Below are positions 52,270 to 62,430 of a DNA stretch of 64,000 nucleotides, piece after piece. This DNA comes from Leuctra nigra. Lineage: Eukaryota > Arthropoda > Insecta > Plecoptera > Leuctridae. A program made the position numbers and the translations under genes. Location: positions 49,997,411 through 50,061,410 of the forward strand of contig OW203762.1 in assembly GCA_934045905.1 (NCBI GenBank), in the 5' to 3' direction. Within the stretch, counting starts at the first letter, position 1; the number at the start of each line of letters is the position of its first letter. The notes below the pieces were generated by a model. It was given only the letters and a program-made list of their open reading frames with translations, ran no database searches and was not told the origin of the DNA.

Positions 52270-54085
52270 GGGGAAGGGTATCTACCCCTCAGGTGAGGGC
52301 AGTGCAGAGAGCGAGGAAGCACTGCGGTCAAGACCGTCAACTCAAAGAGGATGCAGCTTTGATGGTTTTGGAGGGAAGTCCATCAGCTTGCCCAGTGGAA
52401 GCGATGAACTCCTAGCGACGCGTTGACACCGTCACACTACGACGACACCTTTGGGAATGACCATTAACTGCTTTTGTCAGCATCTCGCCGTAAGCCGCAG
52501 CATCTCGGGCTTACTCCGAAGCAAAACAGCTGGTGAAACAAATGGTCCAGGAAAAAAACAAAACAATGGAGGCCTTCGCAGCAAAGTTGGATGAGGACTA
52601 CAAAGGGAATAAGAAAATGCTCTATGGTTTGATGAAGAACAAGAGGAAGCAAGGAGAATCAAGGAGAAATATGATAAGGTGAACAGGGGGCCTTGTTACG
52701 GACAATGATGAAAGCAAGAAACTATGGGAGACCCATTTCAAGAACAGTCCAAACCCCGATTCCCAAACTCTAACAACCAAAATTGATGATGACGATTGAT
52801 CATTGACGAGTGGAAGAAAGACAAGAGATAGATGAAGTAGACATAAAATGCTATTGGGTTACACGGCTGGAATTGCGCGCGCTGAGCCAGGCTTCATAAC
52901 AGCGCCAAATTGAACACAATTTTCAAATGACAGTCATTGGGTATAAATAAATCAAACACTAATTTTGATACATCAAATCAGTCTTGGGAGAAGGACTTGG
53001 CAAGGCTTCGCAAGGACTTGGTTGAGCGGATCAGAAACATGTACAGAAACAGTGTGGGTTGTGTGCAGTCGGGAGTGGGGTGATTAGATTGGTTTAGTAT
53101 TAGTGAAGGGCTTCGACAAGGGAGCGTTCTATCACAAACAAGTTTTGTCATAGTAATGGATAAGTTGTTGAATAAAAGTGGAAACCAAATGAGTGGGACG
53201 ATACTTGAACATTAATTTATGTAGATGATGTGATGGTGTAGGGAGAAACTAGGGAGGAAATGCAGTTAATGATTAATAAGTGGGTGGGAGAAAAATATCA
53301 CTTCAGCACTTTATCAACGTCTCACAGGAAATGTTTGATGTCTGAGATACACTCAGGTTATAGAACATGGAGAGGAATGGAGATGGGGAGAAACTGCTGG
53401 ATATGTGTACAAGGAATGGGATGAGCAACAGCTGGTTTGAGAAAAGAAAAAGTCATCAGATAACTAGATACGGATACTGTTAAGAGTCCGTCATTGACTA
53501 TGTTTGCGTAGGAGATAGTTTGAAGGATGGAGTAGTTGATATTAGGTTATGACCGGTCTGTGTCACTCGACAGTGCTCATCGGCTGCTGGAGGGAGAGCT
53601 GCGGATCCAATTAGAGAAGCCGGTAGCAACTGTCATACACAAAAACATTAAATAAAGCGTGGAAGTTGCAGGACCTGGCTGTGAAGAGTGAATACTGCAA
53701 TGAGATCAAGAGCAGAGCCAGGTGGAGAGATTATAGATGTTGAAGAGGCATTCGCAGAGGTTTCAGAATACTCAGAGCTGAACAGTTGTGTGGTAGAGCG
53801 GGTGGAAGAAGGAAGGAAAAGGAGACAAAATGCTAGAACAACAGAGTCAAAGAAGCGGTGAGAGAGAAAAGAATAGCAAATTGCAGAATTATGAGCTATA
53901 CAAAACTATCTAGAGTGAAGAAGGGAAGAAGGACAAAGGGAAGAAATAGAGGAAGATGCAGAAGAGGGGTCAGAACTGGCTAGCCAACATCACTGAAGTG
54001 AAGGCACAAGGCTGAAGGTGGAATTCCACACCATGACCCAACATTGTTTTGGAAAGGAACAACAGATATTTATTATTATAATAAT
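52270..54085 (+). pseudogene. decayed LINE fragments in rearranged order
   Basis: At 52527-52680 a frame reads EDYKGNKKMLYGLMKNKRKQ, the linker before the RT in RTE/Jockey-like LINEs. At 53219-53285 YVDDVMV, then a stop, then GETREEMQLMINKW is the RT catalytic block. At 53374-53640 an AP-endonuclease-like stretch follows with LLDMCTRNGMSNSWFEKRKS, a stop, ESVIDYVCVGDSLKDG, a stop, then SLDSAHRLLEGELRIQLEKP. In an intact LINE the endonuclease comes before the RT, so at least two insertions or a rearrangement are needed. The end at about 54062 has an ATT-rich tail. Non-functional. Confidence 0.75.
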
Positions 54086-54148
54086 GTGTCTACTTCAACT
54101 TAACGACGTGTACTGGCAAGAGTGAACGAGGAGTGTACCTACACTCAC

Positions 54149-54324
54149 CAACGTCGGTTGTCTGTGACGCGAAGATGTTCCAACACTTGACTCAACACCT
54201 TGTCCCACATCGTCTTTATGAGCAGCTCATCCCACGACTTGAGCGACACCTGGCAGAGGTTGATTATCTAGTCCAGGATCTCCCCACACACTTCGCGCAG
54301 CTCGTCGCAGCCAACTCACGCAGC
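54149..54324 (-). pseudogene. damaged coding exon of an unidentified gene
   Basis: Minus strand, from acceptor TTTGTGGCAG to donor TTG/GTGAGT. It reads CTGCGTGAGTT, then in the next frame GCDELREVCGEILD, a TAG stop, and IINLCQVSLKSWDELLIKTM followed by WDKVLSQVLEHLRVTDNRRW. The strong splice sites and amphipathic, HEAT-like helices look like a real exon, but one frame change and one stop break it. It may be a decaying exon or a sequence error at two sites. It may belong with the exon at 60163-60305; they are on the same strand, but their phases do not join directly. Confidence 0.45.
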
Positions 54325-54702
54325 CTGCCACAAACAAACACACTCTCACTTAAATGTATCAAAAACACTATTAACAACCTTAAAATCAAATATTATCTGT
54401 ACTATCAGATAACAGGAACAGATACTTAATAGGATAGATATTACTAAGGAACAGAATCTAAAAAATAAGGCTCTATTTATTTACAGCTTGAAAGTTGTCA
54501 AAAGTTGTCTTAGGAGCATAAACGAAGGCAATTTAGTTTTATTTTAGCTGTGTTTAATGCCGCACAGTTCTGCAACTTTCTTTTTGTAGAAAGTAACAGA
54601 TGAAGCAAAAAAATAAAAATATACAAATAAATATAATAAAAATAAAGTTTTTTAGAGTGAAGGAGAGTGAGCGAAGTGAGTGAAGGAGCCATCAATACAG
54701 CG

Positions 54703-57700
54703 TGATAGTCAGGGCTCTTGCGACAAAAATAGTTCAAAATGTGATACTAATTTTTCCTTTTGCAGTCTTATAGTAGTAAAAAATGTGCTCTTTCGACTGA
54801 GCGATGGATCTCGGCGAGATCTCTTCTCGTTTGGCCCCCATGGGTGTCCAAAGTAAATTTTTTGATATTTTTATTTATACAACAAAATCATATTATATTA
54901 TTTCCATAACACACTAATAGTAAAATTATTGCTATTTTTTATTGTTCTTTCATGTCCTGCAGGATTATTTAAAATTAATCCTTCGGGGGTGTCCAAAACA
55001 CAAAAAAAATCTGTTGAAAAAATCAGTATAAATGTCGTAAAATTATTTTTATTGCAATATTATTGTAATACACAAGATGGGACAAGGATACAAAAAATAT
55101 TTCGTGAAATTGAACCATCAGGGGTATCCAAATATTTATTTTTCATATTTTGAGTCAGGAGTGTAATTCAAAAGCGGATCTCGAATGTTATTTGTATATG
55201 TTTTTGCAATATTATTGTAATGCACATGATGGGATAAGGATGCAAAAAATATGTTATAAAATTGAACCTTCAGGGGTATCCAAAATATTTATTTTTCATA
55301 TTTTGTGTCAGGAGTGTAATTTAAAAACGGGTATCTCGTATGTTACTAATAAGTATTTATTGCTATTTTATAACTTGGGTTTTTACAGTATTTTGATATT
55401 AAGGGTGTACAGACTGTTATTTATGTGAATGGATTACATTCCATGATATTTTCCTTAGGAACATTTATAGAAAATATTTTAAAATGCAACTTATGGCATC
55501 AAAAGTAAACAATTTATTTCAGTCAAATATAGCTGCACTACCCTACAAATTACTATGTTTCACGAAATCATAACCAACGAATAAACTGAAAAATTAGTTC
55601 ACAATGTCTGGAAACAAGTTTTATAAATATACAAATTGACGTACTATGTAACGATATTTTAACCGTTTGTACATTAGCCCCCACAATTGAACAACTGTGT
55701 ACGAACTATGCCTTGATACATTTACATAGATTATTGCACGTGATTTTACAGCCGCAATGCTCTGCACAATGTTTTGACGCTTTTCCAAAGGAATTCGAAA
55801 TGTTGTGTATCCCTCTTCCTACTCAAGACACTTCCATCCATATTCAGATGGAGCATGCAAGTCTTGGTTCTTCTCTAGACATCGTTTCTTAATTCCAGCT
55901 TGAAAGCAAGCTATCTAAGAGTGTTGCATAGGAGCTGCCCTTGATGGGGGGATGCAATCCATTGGTCGATTCATTTTTATGATTAAAGCTTTGCGGCGAG
56001 GAAGTGGTGTAAAACTCAAAATTAATAATGCCACCGAAGTCCCAGACGAGTGGTCACTCTTCCTGCACGATGAGGACAACAAGAAGGAGTTGTTCAAGCT
56101 AATAGCTCGAGGATTTAAAGATGTCGACATCAATGCCAAATCAATCGTGGATCTCTTGAGGACGCTATTTTGATAGCACGGGGACCCATGTTTCGTAAAC
56201 TTAACATCGACACACTTTGGGTACATTTCGGAATAGGAAAAAAGACCAGGAAAAAAGCGTGTAGAACACTCTACCAGTTCATGCATGCATCTTCTCTTGG
56301 GGAAGAAAATGCTGCAGCTAGTAGGATAGGTATATTGGTTTGCATTTACTGGCTGTGATACAGTCTCGTCTTTTTTTGGGTGTGGTAAAAAATTCCGATT
56401 TTCATTTCACTCTCCCAGTTTCCAGCGCAGATTGACACCCTCTTGAAATCAGTACGTAGAACGCATTACTGTGCTCATGTATGACAGGACAAGCTTGTGC
56501 GACGATGTTAATGAATGCCGCAAAGCTTTATTCACAAAAATGAATCGACCAATGGATTGCATCCCTCCATCAAGGGTAACTCTTATTCAACACTCTAAGA
56601 GAGCTTGCTTTCAAGCTGGAATTTGGAAACAATGTCTAAAGAAGAACCATGACTTGCATGCTCCATCTGAATATGGATGGAAGTGTCTTGAAGAGGAAGA
56701 GGGATACACAGCATTTTGGACTTCCTTGGGAGAAGCGTCAAAACATTGTGCCGTACTTATTCATTGCGGCTGTAATTATAAATGTGTCAAGGCATCAAAG
56801 TTTTGTGGTGCACAAAGTTCTGCAATTGTTATGGCCAATGTACAAACGATGAACATATCGTGATCGCCTCGTCACATATTCTTTGTATATTTATAAACTT
56901 GATTACAAGACATTGTAAACTATTTTTCCAGTTTATTTGTTGGTTTTTGCTTTCACGAAACATAGTCATTTGTACGGACTGAAAAAATTAATTACTTTTT
57001 TTGATGCTATAAGTTGCATTTTATATATTTTTTGTAAATGTTCATAAGGAACATTTACAGGAATGAAATCATTCAATTACCATTTACTCCCCTTAATATC
57101 AAAATAATGTAAAAATCAAGTGATAAAATACAAATAAATACTTATACAATTAACATACGAGATATACCCGCGTTTGAATTACACTCATTACACAAAATAT
57201 GAAAAATAAATATTTTGGATACCCCTGAAGGTTCAATTTCATTACAATTTTTTGCATCCTTATCCCATTATGTGCATTACAATAATATTGCAAAAACTTA
57301 TACAAATAACATTCGAGTTACCCGCTTTTGAATTACACTCCTGTCACAAAATATGAAAAATAAATATTTTGGATACCCCTGAAAGTTGAATTTCATGAAA
57401 TATTTTTTATTTCTTTGTCCCATCATGTGTATTACAATAATATTGCAATATAAAATAATTTTACGACATTTATACGGATTTTTTCAACAGATAAAATTTT
57501 TTGTGTTTTGGACACCCCTGAAGGATTAATTTTAAATAAAATAATATAATATGATTTTGTTGTGTAAATAAAAATATCAAAACATCTACTTTGGACACCC
57601 CTGGGGGCCAAACGAGAAGAGATCTCGCCGAGATTCATCGCTCAGTCGAAAGAGCACATTTTTTACTATAAGACTGCCAAATGAAAAATTAGTATCACAT

Positions 57701-57746
57701 TTTGAACTATTCTGGTGTTTTTATGTCATAAGACCCCTGACTATGA
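54703..57746. mobile_element. 3.0-kb fold-back element: two inverted 3' ends around an internal coding piece
   Basis: Left arm about 54703-55996, right arm about 56518-57746, centre 55997-56517. Outer ends share TGATAGTCAGGG and ATAGTTCAAAATGTGATAC; inner ends share GATTAAAGCTTTGCGG-like words. Within each arm, the word TTCAGGGGTATCCAAAA and relatives recur two or three times. The arms differ by an estimated 10-20 percent in the middle, so the structure is not a recent duplication. Both arms hold the C-terminal coding end of one transposon protein in opposite orientation. Confidence 0.85.
55990..56863 (+). pseudogene. transposon protein remnant inside the fold-back element
   Basis: Plus-strand pieces in order: GSGVKLKINNATEVPDEWSL, FLHDEDNKKELFKLIARG (stop at 56171), NIDTLWVHFGIGKKTRKK, then after a gap and stops LMYDRTSLCDDVNECRKALF, TKMNRPMDCIPPSRVTLIQH, and a Cys-rich end with CGCNYKC. 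The same blocks in the same order occur in a widespread family of uncharacterised animal transposon-associated proteins that end in a cysteine-rich domain (recalled family; name not certain). The left arm carries MNRPMDCIPPSRAAPMQHS on the minus strand. Several stops and missing parts: non-functional. Confidence 0.7.
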
Positions 57747-58208
57747 CATCAACGCGGCGCCGGAGGACCGCCCGGACGGCAACGCGGCGCTGGTGGAACA
57801 GCGTGACGGGAATGTAGCTTCGGTGGAACTGTCTGGATGTCACCTCCTGATTGGTGATATCACTGGCAGTATGGGCATTGGCTTCTGTAGTAAGGAAGGA
57901 TTTCTGGCACATCAGTTGCCTGGAATTAGAATTCAGGAATTGACTGAGGAGGTGGCAAAATATAACATCAGGGAAGAACCTGTGTCTGTTAAGCTGTGTT
58001 TGTTGGGACTCGGGACATGTATGAGGGGAGGAGGAGAAGAGAGATTTTGGATGACGTAAGGAAGTTGTTGGAGGCTGTAAAAGTAAGGTTTGGAGTTACA
58101 TGCAAAGTGTATATGGTAGGCATGTTGACTGGGAAAGGTATGGGTCCAAGAGAGCTGAATGTTAGTGACAGAGATTTGTGTAGAGAGTGTGGAGTGTGGA
58201 ACCATTAG
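57735..58208 (+). pseudogene. decayed SGNH/GDSL-esterase-like ORF, probably from a LINE ORF1 or similar
   Basis: Frame 1 to about 58005 has CHLLIGDITGSMGIGF, matching block I of SGNH hydrolases (GDS) but with Ile in place of the nucleophile Ser, then LPGIRIQELTEEVAKYNI. After a frame change, VGTRDMYEGRRRREILDDVR resembles block III (GxND, here with Arg), followed by KVRFGVTCKVYMVGML and a TAG. Loss of Ser, the frame change and no catalytic Asp-His block make it inactive. Esterase domains of this type are carried by some non-LTR retrotransposons (established). It abuts the fold-back element on its left; a GC-rich lead-in codes DRPDGNAALVEQRDGN. Confidence 0.6.
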
Positions 58209-58542
58209 TCTGAATAATAGGCGAAGAGTGTTGGAGAAATGGGATTGGTATCGATTTATAGGAGAGGAAGTACGGGCTGTCATAGAAGAGCGGTCAGGTG
58301 TGAAGTGAAGGGGCACCAGGGTTTTTGGAGCCGTGTTGTGTGGAGGAAAATATAAGCACATGCAGCTAGGGATGGGAATTTTCCGGAAAAATATAATTTC
58401 GGAAATTTCCAAAAAAAATCCGGAAAAATATGGATTTTAAATTTTTTTAATTTTTGGAAAGATATTAAAACGTGGAATTAAGTTCTTTTCCTTGAAAAAT
58501 TTCCTCAGAAGTCGAAATGTATAGTAGGGCCATGTGAAATAT
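58209..58542. other. non-coding; hAT-like start at 58374
   Basis: TAGGGATGGGAATTTTCCGG at about 58374 looks like a hAT terminus, but no matching right end was found. Confidence 0.35.
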
Positions 58543-58616
58543 CCGGCATGACCAGGGTTTGACCCGGGACCTCCCAATTGAAAGGCAAGGGATCTAACAC
58601 CAAGTGTATCAGAATG
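58543..58616 (-). repeat. tRNA-derived SINE head, minus strand
   Basis: Minus strand: TTGCCTTTCAATTGGGAGGT, then CCCGGGTCAAACCCTGGTCA, a degraded B box in a tRNA-like arm. TGCCTTTCAA words of this kind are usual in arthropod tRNA-derived SINEs. Confidence 0.5.
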
Positions 58617-58620
58617 TTGC

Positions 58621-58695
58621 CATCTGGTTTGCTCGGGTGTTGGAGCGCTCGCCCGGCAAATGAGAGGAGGTTCGAGTTCCAGTCCACCGAGTATT
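58621..58695 (+). repeat. tRNA-derived SINE head, plus strand
   Basis: GGAGCGCTCGCCCGGCAAAT followed by GAGGTTCGAGTTCC, a good B box. It starts four bases from the previous unit, in the opposite direction. Confidence 0.5.
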
Positions 58696-58905
58696 TTATT
58701 TATCACATCTTGCATCTTTCAATACATGCAAGAAGATTTTTCTCAGTACCTATTGCATTGCAATTTGCAACTGACTAAGAAGAACGCTAGGTACCTATAC
58801 CTAGTTCTAGGCTACTTCTTAGGCTCTCATAAAGAAATTCATTGTAAACACACGGAAAAGCTTCATTGATCAGAGATTATCACTTCTTACATATGTCAAA
58901 ACAGA

Positions 58906-59075
58906 CAGTGTTGAGTAGTAACTTAACGAAAGTAACGCGTTACCGGTAACGCGTTACATTTCAGGAACTTTAGTGGTAACTTAGTTCCTTTTTTTCAGTC
59001 AGGAACTTTAACTGATAAAGTTCCTTTATTGATGTAACGTCTATATTACGTTACGTTACTTGCAAAGTTCCTTTT
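58906..59075. mobile_element. fragment of a hAT-like element, left end
   Basis: Starts CAGTGTTGAGTAGTAAC and holds the palindromic GTAACGCGTTACCGGTAAC, then AGTTCC/GGAACT words shared with 42790-42920. The right end is missing. Confidence 0.45.
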
Positions 59076-59233
59076 TTCGTTTGAACAGACTCTACTTTTC
59101 CCAAAATTTCCCAACTTATACTTCCGGAGTAGCGATCTGCCATCAAAACAAGTTTCCACTGGCAGTCAGTGCAGCTGCATTATTGCATGAGTCTTTGCTG
59201 TGGAATGTGCATGCTCTCGCCAGGCCAGTGATG

Positions 59234-59260
59234 ATAAGGGTGTGGGGGGGGGGGGGGGGT
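59234..59260 (+). repeat. G homopolymer run
   Basis: About 17 consecutive G following GTGTG. Confidence 0.7.
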
Positions 59261-59439
59261 AGAAGAAGGACCAATGAAAATCTCTTTCCCTTCACCCCCT
59301 CACTTGACCTTGGCTTGTTGCAGTGTGACGTAGCACTAGCAGCTCATTCTCCCCCATTCTCTTTGATTCTCCCTTCAACCATCGTCGCCATTACTTGTGC
59401 AGAAGCAGAGCATTGTTTATAACCTCTTCTAGTATTTCA

Positions 59440-60101
59440 ATTTTGTTACGTGTGAATTTAAAAGAAGAAGGAAAGCAGAGGGTTTCTATCAGGGAGTGAG
59501 GAAGTTGCTGTGGCATGAGAAATTCCCAAAAGTTTGTAAAATGATAATGTATCAAATGTATTTCCTTTAATTCTAACATATGGGGCAGTGACATGGTCAG
59601 CGGGAGGAAAGGAAGTGGATCAGTTTCAGGCAGCGGAGATTAAGTTTTTGAGGAATGTGAAGAGGGTGACAAGAATGGGTAGGGTTCAAAGTATGAAGAT
59701 AAGAAGAGAGCTGAGGGTTGAAAGATTGGGGTTCAAGCTGGGAAGAGAGAGGCTTAGGTGGTTTGGCCACATCAAGAGGATGGGAACCGACAGAGTGCCA
59801 AGGCCGGTGTTTGAAGCGGCTACAGTGGGAACACGGCGAGTGGGGCGACCACGAGACAGGTGGATTGGACTGATCAAGGAGGATGTGCTGGAGAGAGTAG
59901 GAAGTTGGAGTGAGTTGGAGGCTGAGAGACAGTGGGAGGACAGAACAAGGTGGAGGCAATTTATGGAACAATTGGAAGTGGAGGAAGAAAAAGAAGACAA
60001 GGAGGCGTGGCCAGCAGATAGATTATTTAATAATCCATTAAATTCATTAATGACCCATTTAATTGGAACCAGGGATGGATTATTATTATTATAATAATAA
60101 T
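59440..60101 (+). pseudogene. LINE reverse transcriptase C-terminal fragment with frameshift and (ATT)n tail
   Basis: Reads KAEGFYQGVRKLLW, KVCKMIMYQMYFL, a +1 shift near 59570, then ILTYGAVTWSAGGKEVDQFQ, LRWFGHIKRMGTDRV and VGRPRDRWIGLIKEDVLE, and stops near 60092 inside an ATT/AAT repeat. These are the blocks at the C-terminal end of RTE/Jockey-like RTs, as in the 23.4-kb insertion, but a different subfamily. Apart from the frameshift the 168-codon second part is intact. No endonuclease or catalytic RT core remains. Confidence 0.85.
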
Positions 60102-60162
60102 CACTGTAATAATTTAGAGTTATACTGCAGGTGCAGGAACTAAAAGTGTAGAAATCTAGTAC

Positions 60163-60305
60163 CTCTCTCCACAGATGTCCAAGATCCTTCTCGTTAATAA
60201 GGTCGAACTCCCGAGTGCTGTCTCGGATGTAGTACAGCAGACCCTCACTGAACGTGACCTTGACCGGTAGCGGGCTATCATCTTGTCTGCACCTCTGTCT
60301 CCGCA
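60163..60305 (-). CDS. coding exon of an unidentified host gene
   Basis: 143 bases on the minus strand from acceptor GATGCTTTTAG to donor GAG/GTACTA. It codes RRQRCRQDDSPLPVKVTFSE, then GLLYYIRDSTREFDLINEKD and LGHLWRE. There are no stops, codons look used rather than random, and the peptide is globular with many charged residues. The donor is only fair. I do not recognise the protein. It lies immediately left of non-coding DNA and right of a LINE; the nearest other exon-like sequence on this strand is the broken one at 54149-54324, whose helical text could continue it (both are L-, E- and W-rich). Confidence 0.5.
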
Positions 60306-60712
60306 CTAAAAGCATCAAGGTCCATGTAAACTCACTCAACACATTGATATCAACACGACAAGCACAATAAATTTACAAAGCAATCAGGATAGATGTTTTC
60401 ACTGTTCTATGGCCGGGAGAGTTGTAATTATGTGGCTTATTCTTTAAAGCTGCTTTCACACTACACATTCACATAATAATACTATACTATTACATACATA
60501 TATTTTTTTGCAATTTATTGGGATTAATTTTAAAATACCTTGAATTAATAATTAAATATCTTCATTTTTCATTTGTTCTTTTAAATGAATTGGTTTTACC
60601 TATTGTAGTAAACCCTGTTCACAGTGTAAAAATTCCAATCACGCCAATCACGTTCCTTGAATGAGTTCAAGCTGCTTGATCTACATCAACAAGATTTAAT
60701 AGGGAAGTCTCC

Positions 60713-60979
60713 TTAATGGACCACTAGTCATTATCTTGCTATGTGACATCACGATTAAAACAGATGACAGAAGGATGTGGGCCGTGACCGTCATGAAGGC
60801 TGTGACAGCAATGCTAAAGATACTAGACCTACACTTCCCCCGGGTGGGGCGGGGGAATAGTAGGTCTAGTCTCTTTATCCCACACGTTTGATTGGCTCTC
60901 TCTCCCATTATGGACCTTGCTGCTGTAGTGTGAGTAAAGAGAACTACATTGACTCCTCCCATCACCATTGGTCCATTAA
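60713..60979. mobile_element. 259-bp element flanked by TTAA (piggyBac-like MITE candidate)
   Basis: TTAA TGGACCA at 60713-60723 and TGGTCCA TTAA at 60969-60979. The TTAA on both sides fits a piggyBac-type target duplication with 7-bp inverted ends. An internal hairpin at 60822-60870 pairs ACTAGACCTA with TAGGTCTAGT and CTTCCCCCG with CGGGGGAA. Confidence 0.5.
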
Positions 60980-61482
60980 AAGCTTAAATTATTATAAATT
61001 TGTAAACACCTATCAACACAAAAAATAATGACAAATACACTTTTACCCGAATAAATGTACATTTTCATTCATAATTTAATATCAAATTGAATTTTTCTGT
61101 GACATTTTGGCAGGAAAATCTATGTGTGACGTATGTGAGCCCAGTGATGTAATTTCTAATTCCACAACAATGTGTTACCATGTTGAATAATTTGTTCCAC
61201 GGCAATGTTGAGCCCCATGACTGATGTCAATGCCGATATTACTGTTTTAAAACAAGGTTACATAATTTTAAAATTTGGACATTTCTATTAATCTTCCTGT
61301 ATAAATAGTCTTTAGCCCTTAGCCCCTATGATTCTATAGGGGATTTATGATTAGCCCTCATGTGACGCAACAATATACAATAAGTCGGACAAGCGATGCT
61401 AAAAAATTAAAAGAAAAATCAAGAAAGAAATTTGTGTCTGGCTTTTCAGCAACCCACACTACACTGCTTACCCACACTATGC

Positions 61483-61672
61483 AGATCTACAGTTCGTTTT
61501 TCCTATGTTTGAACTCTCTACAGACCGAGACACCGTCAGTTGTTCTGTTAGGCCAAGAAAGACAACATTGCAAGGTGAGCGCGCAATGAAGTCTTTCTCG
61601 GCCTAGCAGAACAACTGACTGTGGCTCCATCTGTTGAGAGTTCATACAGTAAAAAAACAGACTGTAGTAGAT
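61483..61672. repeat. 190-bp imperfect hairpin
   Basis: Left arm 61483-61563, right arm 61591-61672, loop 27 bases. The inner 29 pairs (GTCAGTTGTTCTG...GAAAGAC) have two mismatches; the outer part has more, with small gaps. Non-coding. A MITE or a hairpin RNA locus. Confidence 0.65.
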
Positions 61673-62430
61673 ACTACAGGCTAGTTGATACTACATTTTC
61701 CACTCACTTCAGACTCGCTGCATATGCAAGCAGCAAGATGATATTATAAGTTACTGACAGTCTTCAGAAGATCTAGATCCCAGCATGTGGTGACGTGGTG
61801 ACTGACTGATTAGCTGTCCCCTTGATGCTGTCATTGTGGTTCATTGCTGAAGAATCCTATCTTACTCTGCCACTCAAACTTTATAAGTAACTGGAATAAA
61901 GAACGGGAGAATGTCAGTTATGGTTGGTGTAAACCAGTGGTACTCATCCTGCAGCCCGCGGGACTAATTTTTGTGGCCCCCCAGTTGATGTTTCAAATAC
62001 CTGGTCTACTTATTCAAAAATGAGTCCACTGTGAAAATATTATTTTTACAAATGAACAACTACAAGTACCTACAATGTACCTACAGTAGAACCTAAGATT
62101 CATTCACAATGTTCACAATGTACTATGTAGCCTACCACCTTATTCTTGGTGACCACATTTACCGTAGGTACACCTTGGTGGGGGACTTTCGCTTTCAGCA
62201 AATGGCACAAATTGACTAGTCAGATTTCTGAATTGGTTATTTCTGGATAGGTACACAAAGCAATGGAATTGAAATGCTGTACCTACACTAAACCGTTGCC
62301 AATACTTACCTTCACTGCAGGCAGCATGAGCTGTAATGAGGCTTATGTGAGAAAGTATCAAGAAGAAGACAAATGAATGCCTTTGGTATGGCCAACCAAG
62401 TGTGATGGAAGGTAATGCAGATAGGTAGGA

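Noticed and set aside
58374..58440. hAT-like terminus TAGGGATGGGAATTTTCCGG
   Set aside because: No partner terminus in the window; not enough to call an element.
61937..62000. hAT-like terminus CAGTGGTACTCATCCTGCAG
   Set aside because: No matching right end or target duplication was found.
62304..62345. Short exon ending in a perfect GTAAGT donor on the minus strand, with a signal-peptide-like frame upstream
   Set aside because: No in-frame ATG and no clear exon start; several acceptors are possible. Too weak to list.
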